A stretch of 64,000 nucleotides of DNA, taken from assembly GCA_027382625.1 (NCBI GenBank), contig JAJKFJ010022925.1, positions 1-64,000 on the forward strand, in the 5' to 3' direction. Positions 1-12,500 of this stretch are shown here, one piece after another. Position 1 is the stretch's first letter, and each line of letters begins with the position of its first letter. The stretch comes from Tetmemena sp. SeJ-2015. Its lineage: Eukaryota; Ciliophora; Spirotrichea; Sporadotrichida; Oxytrichidae. The notes under the pieces were generated by a model that saw only the letters and a program-made list of their open reading frames with translations, did not search any database and was not told the DNA's origin. A program made the position numbers and the translations under genes.

Positions 1-1127
1 AAAGAGAAAAAAACCTCTTAAGAATCCCTTTTTCCCAGAAAAAGCAAAAGTGACTTAATCATTAAGTTAAGCTTAAATATTTTTTCCAAAATTTTCACTC
101 TACCTTATCTCGCACAAAACTTTGTCTTCTTTCTTCCACTCTCTTAAAAACTATTCACTATTAAATCCTCTGTATCGATAGCTTAATCATCCCTCAAGTG
201 ATAGAGCAGCAGTTTCTTTAGTGCCCCTTAAAACTAAGTTCCAGTAAACTCAATGCCTTTGAACTCTGGCGAGAAAGGGAAAACATTAAAAACGGGATGT
301 GTTCAACTCAGCGTTTTCCCTTTTTCCCTTTCCTTTTCTTGTGTACCCTGGGGTTTTGTCAACGATTTAGAACGATTTTCCCCGGGTCTGTGTTTCCCCT
401 CTCTGAGCTTTTTAAAAGGAACGCAACATACTGCTTTCGCTTGATAGAGCGAGGATGAAGGACATAAGCTTCAAAGCCTGAGTCTTCGCTGATTCCAAAA
501 AGGGTAACGCACTTGTAGTTATATTTACTTTCTATTTTCGTAAACTTCTATGTTATCGTGTTTTCTTGTCCCAAACTCTTTTTTTCAGAAGGTGTTGTGG
601 TTGAAACAGTTTCCCGTCAGCACATAAAAATTTTTCACGCAAACCCCCTCTCAACCTGAGCGGGTAGTCGTAAATATTTTTTCAGATTATTAAATAAAAT
701 GGCTTAGTGAAGTTTATAACGCGCTTCACTCGATTCACGTTTGTTTAACTTTACCATTTCAACGAAAGATGTTTGCTACAGTTACGGAGAAAACTTGAAA
801 AAAGGGAAAAACCAATCTATGGAAAAATTTTCGCGCCCCTACTCCCAAATGAAAGTGCCGCTTAGTGGCGAAATTTTTTGAGGATCAATCAAAAATTTGG
901 GATGTCCCACATTTGAAACTTAGAAGTGCGATGGGGGAACAGCTGAAACTCCTAACTTTTCTCATCTGCAAAGCAATTTTTCAAATGCGAGAGTTTTTAG
1001 TGCGGGGCTGGCATTTCTCAACTTTTTTTCCCCGATGGAGTTTTATGTTTAGAACTGGATTACTTTTCTGATAAGGGGGCCCACATCCATACCTTAGAGT
1101 CAAAAATGAAACTGAGATTTGGATGGA
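1..1127. other. No gene recognised
   Basis: No conserved protein is visible on either strand, even when TAA and TAG are read as glutamine. The stretch is mixed in composition, with several runs of A and T, and contains no tRNA-like or obvious repeat structure. It may be intergenic germline DNA or contain segments of a gene that continues beyond the window. Confidence 0.4.
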
Positions 1128-3282
1128 TCATGTAATTATTTTTGAGTAATTTCGCGTTTGACTTTTAAAAGATTTTTAAATTAAATTAAAAACTTTTTAA
1201 AAATTTTGTTTCTTTATCTAATTATGGGGTTTTTGGGAAAAGCTTAAATATTCAATTGCCTATATCTAAGGGCCCCTCAATAGCCTTGCCTCATTCCCAA
1301 CGTAGACCACAGCGCACTTTGTATTGAGAATCTCATCGAAGCGAAGCCATCTAATCTTGGCCAATCTGCTATCAGCGGCAACGGTATTCCTCGCCAGTAT
1401 CTTCTCGTGCACTGAGTTGTCCCATATGTGCTAAATGCTATCCTCCAAGGTACAGCTGACAATCCTGCTGCTCCTAGTGACAAAATCAATCTAGCCCATG
1501 GAGTTTCGAATGATGCAGAGCCTCTGTGTTACCTTATCAGAGATGCGGATGGGTTTCTTAATGTCAAAGTGAGGGTTCCTTATTCTCCTTCTCCTCCCAT
1601 TCACCAAGTGATAGATGAACTTGTTGTTCTTGTAGACCTCGGCCGACTACTCTAGCTCAATCACGAGGTTGTCTATCACATACATGAGTGCCAGCTAACG
1701 ATCCTTTTTGTATGATGGAGCGTTGACTCGCTACCCAGAGTAGGTGCGTGAAGTCGTCGAATGCCTCCACAACTCGGTGGGAAAGATTGATGCCCTCGTA
1801 AAGAGCCTGCCTCTCGGCCTTCACCTGGTCGCTCTGTATTACTACATCCTCCTTGAGGGTAATCTGGAACACACGCTCCCTCGAGGGTATGCTGGCCAGG
1901 TCCACGCCTCCCAGGACATCCTCAATGCTGAAGGTGTAGCGGCGGGCCTCGAAGCCTCGAGCGTATTGGATGAGCATGGACTAGCAGAATTGCCGCCTGC
2001 GCTCCCTGAGTATGGCCTTTGCTTTGGCTGCAATCGACTATAGAAGCAGATGAACACGGCCTGATTCCTCATCGAGAGCATCCTTGAGAGCGGCCTTGCT
2101 TCTCTTGACCGCACTCTTGATGGACTTGAAGCCATCATTCGCATCTAAGAGGGAATACGCAAGAACCTTGGCATTGCGACCATCAAATCTGGGCTGGACA
2201 GCGTGCTCCTCAATGATAGAGTGCACGAACTCTTTGTACTCCCTCACGCCATCGATTACCTGTTAGTATACTATGTTCGACACCTCCCTCTCTCGAGCCC
2301 TCTTCGCGAGCTCAGTAGGACTTACGCTATAGGTATAGACTTCTTGTGGCCTCGAGGCGGCCTCGACCATCATGAGAGACCTCTTTGAGTAAGCATAGGG
2401 CTTAACCTAGTTGCACTCTGCATCGCTCCAAGATTGGAGCCTCTCTTGCAAGGAGCAATGTCTGGTCTTGAATTAGTAGAGGCTCCTTCGGACTTCGTTG
2501 AGCTCTCGCAAACGCTGATGAAGGCCTGGGCCAATGTGGCAAAGGGTCGAGCAGCATCTTTGAACCATATGTGCTAGTTGCGGGCGCCTAACCTAATGCT
2601 CGACTGCTCCATAGCAGAGGTGTGGTAGAAGGAGGTTTCGGGGCTCGAGCTTCGCTTGAGAGTGAACCACCGACGATATCAGAGACTCGACCATTCCGGC
2701 CTGCCTGTCGATGAGCCCGACTATCTGGTTCGAGAGTTCGATGACATCCAACTAAAGGTCGATAGGCTTGAGCCCACTCTCAGGGTGAGCGTTGAGGATA
2801 TCCACGAGGTCAGGGACCTTGCCGAAATTGGAGATGAGAGCGTAGGAAGGGCCCGGGTACTGCATGTAGCGCTGGTAGTGCAAGTCACCATCGAGGAGGA
2901 GCCTGGTGGTGTATGGCTGAACCTACACTTGCGATAGGGTGAACCTCTGGCAGTTCTCGATAGTTGGGGTTGCTATGGATGTGTTCTGGCCCTGGCTGCC
3001 GCTGAATGCATACGAATCCACCGAGCCCTCGCGTGTTGGAAGGTCGGCGAAGCGTCGATATCCTGTCGATTGCCTAGCTTTCGTCCATCATTTGGGTATA
3101 TCTTGGCCCTTTCTAGGTAAGACTTCGGTCGTAGCTTGCTTCTAATAGGAGGGTTCGGAGAGCGGGCTCAGTTGGAGGTCTCTGACTAAGGGAGGGGTCG
3201 GTGAGTCAAGCTCTGAATGACCCTTAGCTCCGATAGATACTGAGTTGGAGGGGCCCGAGTGTTTTGACTGAGGCGTGGCCAT
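1128..3282 (-). CDS. GC-rich hypothetical protein with IES interruptions
   Basis: A long minus-strand reading frame starts at the ATG at 3282 (MATPQSKHSG) and runs through the region when TAA/TAG are glutamine. Its N-terminus is Ser/Pro-rich; the middle and C-terminal parts are charged and helical, for example SIIEEHAVQPRFDGRN and FSIEDVLGGVDLASIP. Two interruptions are repaired by removing pointer-flanked segments: a 39 bp one holding the only in-frame TGA near 3095, and a 28 bp one at 1688-1715. Between roughly 2470 and 2680 the conserved-looking frame is unclear and at least one more small IES is likely. Base composition is visibly richer in G and C than in neighbouring genes. I do not recognise the family; the helical middle recalls BAR-like proteins, but no motif proves this. 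The last 45 or so codons are low-complexity, so the true stop may lie elsewhere. Confidence 0.6.
1688..1715. other. 28 bp IES, pointer TCAT
   Basis: On the minus strand, TCAT occurs at both edges of a 28 bp insert. Removing the insert and one repeat joins the frame ending in QRSI to the frame beginning MYVIDNLVIELE, which otherwise is one base out of register. There are no GT-AG ends. Confidence 0.65.
3078..3116. other. 39 bp IES containing an in-frame TGA, pointer CTAG
   Basis: CTAG flanks a 39 bp segment that carries the only TGA in this part of the frame. Removal keeps the phase and joins TTEVLPR to QSTGYRRFADLP. This explains the apparent nonsense codon without invoking a different genetic code. 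Confidence 0.6.
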
Positions 3283-3326
3283 AGTGGCTGCGATTAATTA
3301 AATTAAAATAGTAAGCCTTCAGCCAA

Positions 3327-3402
3327 TCAGATCACGTTATTAATTAATAGCTATAGGGCTGAAAATCGTGGGTGTGGTAATTGATTACTACTACTACTAC
3401 TA

Positions 3403-3461
<59 letters not shown>

Positions 3462-3469
3462 TACTACTA

Positions 3470-3504
<35 letters not shown>

Positions 3505-6500
3505 TTACTACTACGACCTTTTACCACACCCACGATTTTGGGGACCTCGAACCGATCAGAATCAATAGAAAAGTAAGTACGCCATCTTGGATTAAATGTT
3601 TCATTCTTCTCAATAATCATATAAACGAACTATAAGAACAGGAATCCTATGAAGGCATCTGTAGCTATCAAAAAGGAAATTATGAGGTAGAGGATGTAGT
3701 GATGCCTAGCAGGGGGCTTAGCTGAAAGTTAGAACAGGATTCTATGGATTGAATAAATCATGGACCACAACCGAAGGCATTTGTGCTTCGCTTTGCTTCT
3801 GTCTTTTTCCATAGAAATCTCAAGGCTCTTCGTTGAATTTTTAGAAAGAGTGAAAGCTCTTTGAGATCGGCCCATACTCACTGCTGATGGCCTTGACTCC
3901 TCGAAGTTAGCTAACGATTCCTCTTTTTCCAACTCTCCTTGGGGCTTTTATTCGATGCTGTCTTTGAACCTCTGCTCGAAATTATCATCCTTAAGATTTT
4001 AGAGAACATCAGTCTCCTCTCCATAGTCATCCTCTAAACAGTCTGCAAACATCATAGTGTCCTCTCTCTGAATGGAGAAGTTCGCTAAGTTCTAACTGTT
4101 AGTGCTTTACTTTGGCATGATCATTCCATTATCCTCCTCCTCGTTTGCTGTTTGAGTAGACCTTCTCATCTTCTCATCGAGTGTTTCCCTTCTTTGGATG
4201 AATGTGTTGAGTCTCTCATTAATTCTCTGTGTCTTTTACTCGTCAAGCTTAGTAAATGCGAGGCCGAACTTGATCTCTGACTTCCTTTGGTAGAGTCTGA
4301 GTTTCACATACTTCATGAGTGTCTTGAATGTCTAAGGGAAGAGAGCAAAGAACTTAGAGTCCACCGGGAAACTGTGGCGACTTTGTCTGCCGTCTTTGTG
4401 GACCTTATTCTCGAATAACATAATGAGTTAAGTGTAATAAATAGATGGAGGGTGAGTTTGACATTAATTGGGTAGAAGAGATGTTTGTTGCCGAAGTCGA
4501 TATGCTCGAGCAAGGTATTCAAATCCTTCAAGATCTAGCCAGTGAGGTTGTAGAAACTGAGTCTGCGGATGAGGGAGTCTAGATTCTCAAGGTACATGGG
4601 CAGCTTAGGCTTCAGTTTAAAAATAGTAGTTCCTTTTTGTTGAGGAGCAGGATGGATTTCACATAAGGGTCCTTGTTAAAGTCTACATGGTAGGGGTTAT
4701 TAAAGCTGCCTGTTCCTGAAATTATACTATTTTTATAATTAAATTATCATTAAATATAAAAAAAGTAACTTCAAATGAAAATAAATATACTGATAAGGCA
4801 TTAAAAATTATAGACAACTGAGAATAATTCTTTGTGTAATTTAAATAAGCAAAAAATAATTTAATAAAGATCATTATTTATTAAATGAGGATGATCAAAG
4901 GCAGTTGAGGTCCAGTGTAGTTCAAAAATGATTTGGAGTAGTCTATAAAGTCTAGTTGAGCTAGGTTGTAATTTTCCTCAGAGCAAGATACTCTAATTGA
5001 TTTGTTCACTGCCTAATCACTCCAGAAATACAAAAATTAAATCATTATCAAACGACTACACTAAGATCCTCTTGAGGTTTTGATATTTCCTCTTTCTGAT
5101 GCATTTGTGGAAGGAACTAGCGATATTTGGGAATATTATTTTCAAGATTACAAAGGTGATCTTCTAGTAGAATGGCCATTTAAGAGAGTCCCTGTGTTCC
5201 AGGACCATCATATCAAATCTCTTTTGATCTTGCTCACTCAAGAATCCTGGCTTTTGGTCCTTGGAGAGCATCCAAGGGTTTTTAATCGAGTTCAACCCAA
5301 GTAAGTATTGTCTGTGAGAGTGATACCAAAGATCCTTGTCCTTGAACTCTACATTTAAATTCTTGCACCTTTCATTTTGGAGTAAGCCATATATAGTAAA
5401 CTAGAATCAATTAGTAAATAAAATAGCCCTGGTTCAAATCCTAATCTTGATCTTGGTTCTACTGAGTTGAGAGTATCTCCTCTTCATGATCTAGGCCAAC
5501 ATACACGTTTATCTTTCTTTAAGAAGCCTAGTTCCTCTTGTCCTTTTGCTTTCTGATGAGGCAGATCCATTCACATTTACATTAAATCTCTTATAGTAAA
5601 GAAAATACAAGCAATTTAAATTGCAAGAAGGTCAAAGTAAGAATGAAAACAAGTACCACGAAAGCCATATATTAGTTTCCAAGTCTGTAAATTTAGAATT
5701 CAAAGGGTTCCAGGCAGTTAGGATTGTTAGCTTGAGAGTCTAGACCAGAATTGCATTAGTAAGGGCAGTTAGCAGTAGACACTGCAATACTAGAGTAGAA
5801 AGCACTATCTGGCTTATTTGTGCAGGGAACACATTTGCCATAAGAGTATCCGTATTTGAAAGTACCAGCTGGGCAGGGCTCGCAGAATCCACCTGAATGA
5901 CCGGGCGGGCATTTAGCATGCCAGACAGTTCCATTAGTCTCGCTCAAAACATTATCGTCCTCTTCTGAGTCCCACTCCATTCTTGGTCCCAAAGCGCCAG
6001 GTGTTCCACAAGACACGTTTAAGACACCAAGCCAAGTTATAGATCTCTTTGCATAAAAGTCAGAGAGGTAATTGCCTAGGTAGTAAATCATCACTCTTCC
6101 TCCAGCACCTTGGCCACCACCATTTATTGAGCCGTCTCCACCTTTAACTGAAACGAAACCATTACCAGTTAGAAGACTTTGCAGTAAGAAGATTGAGCCT
6201 CCGCTGCCTCCTCCACTACCTATTCCTGAGCCATTATCGAATCCATTTCCTCCTTGGGCTAGTATCTAACTGTCAACGACGCTCAATTAATTAGCAGCAG
6301 TAACCCAAACTATGCCTCCACCATTACCACCTGACTATGCATTGCTAACACTGCTTCCTCCGCCACTTCCTTCGAACCTTAAATCAGCAGTTGATAATCC
6401 ATAGCTTGCTGGATGGTTTTGATAGCACTTAATTAAAGTATTTGGGGAGTCAAGGAGGTGAGCTCCTGGGCCTCCATCTCCACCATTCGAAGCTCCTGTC

Positions 6501-9500
6501 GCCGCACATCCATCAAATTTAACGCCTGCCCCTAAGCCTAAGTCGCTTCCACAACCTCTTTTGCTAGTCTCTAGTAAGGAGCCAGCAGATAAGCTAATAG
6601 CAGTTGAGCATAACCCAATTCTAGGGCTTTTTATTGATGAGGAGGCAATAGATATCTAACCCGCTGAAAACAGATAAGCAGAGAAAATAATCTAATGATT
6701 AAAAGAAGTTTGAGTTTATAGAATCATAGGTCTGGTAAATTTCAGTAACATTTTTAAGTCCATATCTAGTCGCAGCTCGCTGGACAAATTCTTTCTCATC
6801 TATATTTCGGTCGATGGAGGTCCTAGGAACACAAGTGAATAAGTCCGTGTATTCATTTAGATCTGTGTTGCAAGTATTTTCCTCTTGGATGTTTATTTAA
6901 GAGTTATCACTAACTGAAATTGCTTTGGTCGCACTCATAAAGACCTATCTAGCAAATAATTATGTACTCATTAAGCGCTTATTGAAGTGCTCTCGTCAAT
7001 TTAGATAGTTTGATTGGCTCTCAGTCTCAAGTTAGAAACGATATCTAGATCGATCGAATCAGCAGATATCGCTTGTATCATAAGACTTGTGTTGCTCAAT
7101 TGTATATTAGTAGAATTGACGATCATAGTTCTCTTGGTTTTAATCTGGGTATCCTATATTTATACTTGGCCCTTTAAAGCATCTATTCTAATGGGCTGGT
7201 CTAGTAGATCACTGTCATTAGAATTCTTAAGAGCTAAGGTGACATCTCCTGAGGTACTTAATAGGCCTGAGGATATCAAGATTATTTACTTGCCTAGTAG
7301 TTGGACATTATTTGAGAGGGAAACATTGGATCTTCCTTCTATCTCAATCAAAGTCTCCTGGAAAGTGAAGGATGAAGACTTTTCTTGAAGGATCAGATTC
7401 TGGAAGTCAACCTGATCACACTCTACCTTAATTGACTGTCCCAAAATTAAGAAACTCAAGAAAATGAATTATTATAAGATCTATTCCAAATTCATATATA
7501 AATAACTAATGCTGTTAATTACTCCAATATATTTATTACAGTTTTGTTCTTCATATAACTGAACATAATCTGCCATTATATGCTTCAAATATTAAAAAGG
7601 ATTTATCAAATTAGCAGTATCATTTGCTCTACTAAAGCATTGAATTAGTAACTCTAGATCCATATTGTATTAATCCTACTCTTGGAGAATTATTTAAGTA
7701 TTGATTAGAGACTTTTAAACATTTTTCAGATTCCTTTCTTTATAAATAAATTCTCCAAAGGCTTAAACGTTAAGCTTTAAAGTTTATATTATGATGAAAA
7801 GTATAAATTGTTCAATTTATCAAATAACTTTCTCATTCGGAAAATTTGAATTTCGTTTAATTTATTTTTACATCTTAAGGATTAAATTCATGATTAGAAA
7901 CTTATACAACTGACAGCTACCAGGAATTTTATATATTATAATAAGATAAATGTTCTTCCTTAAATTATAACTTAGAAATATTAATTTGAGTTTAGAGTTT
8001 TGATTTGATTTGGACTATCTTAGTTGAGATAAAGGTTATGGCTTCCTAGTGAGGCTTGACTTGACTGAGAATAAAAGGATGAGTTGCTTGGAGTGCGATG
8101 AGTGTAGGATCGCTTACTTAAAAATATATTACTATGGAGTTTGAAGTTTAAGAGTCAAATAGGATCCCATTTATAAATAATAAAAAGAAAAAAACAATAA
8201 TTTTCCATTAGGACCGATGAAGGTCATTTAACCTCCTTTGATAGTGAACTGGCTACCAACTATCTAGTGATTGGAATAGAGTTGGATGTTATTAGAGGTA
8301 GCCACTCTTAAAAATAATATTGTTGCTACCAAGTTGGCTAGGGTGAGGTAGGTGTTGTTTCCTGAGGCCTTGATGTTCAATCCTTAAAATAGCCCTCTCT
8401 CCAATACAATGTCTCCTTTGCTATTGATATAAAATTTACAAAATTAATTAATAAATTATAAGATTGATGAAGATTCCATCCTCATAGCTGAAGGAGGAGT
8501 TGTCCGGGACTAAGCAGGTTATATTTGACTGCGAAACTTTGACTTAATCGTGTCCATCTAGTTGGATCACTCCTCCTGCAATTTGAGCATTCTGAATGCT
8601 GATCTTTCCAAGGGCATTGAAGTAAATGCCTGGTTGCACGGATACGTAGTCTGAAGTGAGTATTTTCAAATTATTGAAGTCGATATCATCTCCTTTTATC
8701 AATAGATTCATGGCTGCTATGTTGAATGGAACATCAGCTGAAATATTCCCGTCTGATACAATCTGTAGAGTGGGACATATAAAAGTATATTGAAGGAATG
8801 GGACATATAAAAGTATATTGAAGGAATGGGAATTAGCCTCTCTGAGACGTTGTGAGGTACGTATAAGTTCTCAAGTTGCACTTTGTCCATGAAGTTGATT
8901 CCTAGTTTACCTTGGAGGAGGATAGTTCCAGTTGATAGTGTGAGAGTCTATGCAAATTTCAAATCTCCCTAAGTAGAGATCTAGATCGTTGGATCTGGGG
9001 AGTTTGCGAAATCTGTCATCACAATTTAAAACGAGAGTGTATAATTTGAAGTGGTTCCATAATAAGGATATCATTAGCACTTAAGCTTTGGATAAGTAGA
9101 ATTAATTTGTATGAAGTAGATCTCTGATTTGATAAGTGTTCTGGAATGAGCTGTCAATGGTTATGGGTCCGTCTTAACTGAAGATTTGGAAGAAGTAGTT
9201 GTACCTCTTGTTTTGATAGAAATTTGGAGATGTGGAGAATACAATAGAAGAATTAAATACAATAGAAGAATTAAATACATTGACATCCAAGTCTTTGATG
9301 CTGATTGATGTATTTCCAATAAGGGAAGCCTTTGCTGACTTTGAAATGAAGTTATTGATGGTCAGATTTCCACTGGCATTCAACATTATCAACATATATA
9401 AAGAAGCATAATTATTTTTTTATCTGGTTAGTATCTGCTTCAGAGAATCTTTAGAAATTTGAGTTTTGCAATATGAGATCGTTCGCTTCGACATAAAATA

Positions 9501-12500
9501 TAGAGTATGATTTATTGCTTCGAAATAGCTGTTGTAACTCTGAATATCATAATAAAATATAGAGGATTGAATTATTTATAGTTATCTCTGAAGACTCATG
9601 CTCTTTTAAATAAAATAAATATGGTCTGTAGTAGCAACTGACCTCCTGCTACAACCCTCATTTGATTCTCGTCTTCTAAAAGTAAAAATTAAATCTCTCC
9701 AGAGATCTTAGCCCCATTTGTAATCTAATTGATAGGCAGATACTTTGTTATTTACTCCGTAGAACTTAAATTTAAAGATGAGCGAGTAAATTAGTATAAA
9801 ACAAGATGGAGTTGATAGCTTGGATATCGAGTTGGTCTGAGAAAATCTAAACAAGAATGAAAAAAAATAAAATCTTACATCTATATTGGTAAAAGAAATT
9901 GAGTCACCAGCTCTGATATAAGTGCCAGGGTAATTGGAACCATACATGTTCGATAGGATGTAACTTGAGTTCATTTGCATCTGCTATCCACATAAGAAAT
10001 ATCCTGCATAGTGGGAAATCCTGAGACTTAAGAAGCTCAAAGAGGTATTATAATTTAATTAGCGAGATAGGAGACGTCGTAAATGAAATATTCAGGGTTT
10101 TGGAACTGGAGTTTGTTGCCAGGAGTGGGAGGAGTTGAGTTAGTGTTTGAAATTACTTGTCCATAGTTGTGGCTGATTGCTCCTTAAGAAGATTAAACAG
10201 CCAACTTATCAACAGTAATCTACAGAATATGTTAGGAATAAAAGGATATACCGATGAAGTGATAGTGATGTCGTTCACTGCTGAAATGTTCAAAGTGGCA
10301 GGCTGCTGATTTTTATCAGATACATGCCCAGTAATTACCAAGTCTCCGGATAAAGTGATACCTAAATTAAAGTTAATTCTAAGCAATTTAATTACCTCCT
10401 CCTGATATTATGCTTGCATTATACGCTTGAATTAGTTGCTAGTTACTCATTACGAGATCACCAGTGCTTAAATAATAAGTGCAATTGTTATAATTTGAAT
10501 GCTACTGAGATCTAATACATAGGTATAACTATTTTGTCTCTTAGGGTATATAAAATAGTAAGCTCCCTATGCTGCATTAAATGAGCTAGATTAAAGAATT
10601 GAGTCTGAAATGTTAAGTGATCCTCCGCTTTAAATCTTGATCCAATAGTGTCTCATTTCCATTATAAGCAAATAAATTATAATTTTGTTAAGAGTGGTTG
10701 GCTAGTTGGTAGTAGTACTTATGAATAATGCTGTGAGTGCAGAAGAAGAGTAAAATATAAAACTCTTGAGGTAGGAAACCACTGCCTTGACTATTTATCT
10801 GGCCCTGAGTAGTAGTTATCTATATCTAGTTGGAAAGAACTATAATTATAATTTTTACTCTTGAATTAGAGAGGGAAATATCATTCACTCCTGAGAACTA
10901 AGCAGTCGAGTTACCTTCTTTAGCCTTATTGTTGATTTTATAAGTTGGCGCACTCAAATTTAGAATGGACTAATCTATTTGTATCGACTATCCACTCAGA
11001 ATTTAGACGTTTAAATAAAATGAAGATATAAAAATAAAGTTGGAGCAATTGAGACTAAGATTAGCAATGATAGTGGTAAGATTTGAAGTCACACTGAAGT
11101 TATTTTACCTATCGATGTTTGAAATCTGATAAGGAGTATTCAGGTTCAAGTATAAGTTTTTAAGAGTGGCATTTCCTCCTCCTGCTATGATAGTCAAGTT
11201 AGAAGCCGTGACTCCCATGTTCCCCAGACTCACACTTCCATTTGAGGAAACGATAACAAAGTTAAGATTATGATTACAATTGTGTTAATGCCGTTGGCAA
11301 TTGTTTAATAGCTATCTTGAGTGAAACTGATATCTGCAAATGTAGTTAAATTCAAATTCTTATTCAACAAAATACTGTTCTGCACACTCAAAGAGGATTG
11401 TGACGAGACGAGGGTCATGGTTTACTTTGTAAAGAGATATCAAATTATTTATAATGATTATAGATAGCTGTTCTAGATGTTGACAAATTAATATCCAACT
11501 AGCGATAAGGATTGGTTTGTAGTAGTTAAGTTTGAATTTGAGATATTGAGAGATCCCTGATCATTAATTTGAACGCCTATAAATTAAAATAGAGTAAGCG
11601 AGAAGGATAGACTGCTAAAGGCTCACATCTCCATTAACTTAGATGTTAATCACATTTTTATCTATGCTTGCTGGAGTTATGAGAGCGACGCTGTTGAGCT
11701 TTGCACTAGACTGTCCAATCAGATTTAGACTAGCAGACGAGATATTGTAACTCTGGATAGTTATGCTACCTGGGCCTGAGTTGAGTGAAACGTCGTTTGT
11801 GATATTGAGTAGTTAACCAACTCCCTTAATGGAGATATCTTTCTGGCAATTGACTTTTAGACTTGGGCCTTTAAGGTCGAAAGCTCCACTTATCTTTAGT
11901 CCTCCTTTGCTTATGAATTGTATGTCCTTAGTCTAATCTTGCAAAATAATTAATTAGCACTCTGATTTACACTTTATCCTAGAAAGCGAAGTCACCATCT
12001 GATGTAAAGAATATTTAGTTTCCATTTAGAGTACTATTAGCGCAAAGCATGCAAATAATATAATACTTCAACTAAATTTTGCATTAAAATCAATAGAATG
12101 CTTTTAAAAATACTGTATTAAATTATAAAGAACCTCTTATTTATTAAAGTTTAAAAAAGTAATTTGAAAATAAAAATGCCTGCCTCACCTGAGTCTAGCT
12201 ACAGATTTTAAGATGCTGAAGATTGCTAGAGTATAGGCTTTACTCCCTAGAGTTAGAGAGTATCCCCTAGTATTAAAGTTCCTTCCACGACTGTAGAGTT
12301 TAAGATCTTCAGCAAATTTCCAGCTCCTAAGTAAATGTTCCTGTCTGCTTAAATGTTTGTTCCTTAAATGAAAATTACAAATTCTTTAAATTGTAGAAAT
12401 GAGTAGGTTGTTGATTTAAGTTGAGATAAAGATGTTAGTGCTTTGAATTACTGTATCCTAGATATTAGCAGAATCATTTACTGCTACAAGGAAAGAGGGC

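Noticed and set aside
3082..3110. In-frame TGA codons suggesting that TGA encodes tryptophan
   Set aside because: Candidates at about 3095 and 16830 vanish when pointer-flanked 39 and 27 bp segments are removed, and many genes here (dUTPase, LIS1, Rab, CK1, cofilin) end cleanly at TGA.
3368..3635. Open frames of poly-Thr, poly-Leu or poly-Tyr through the TAC array
   Set aside because: Produced by the trinucleotide repeat on the non-coding strand; not a gene.
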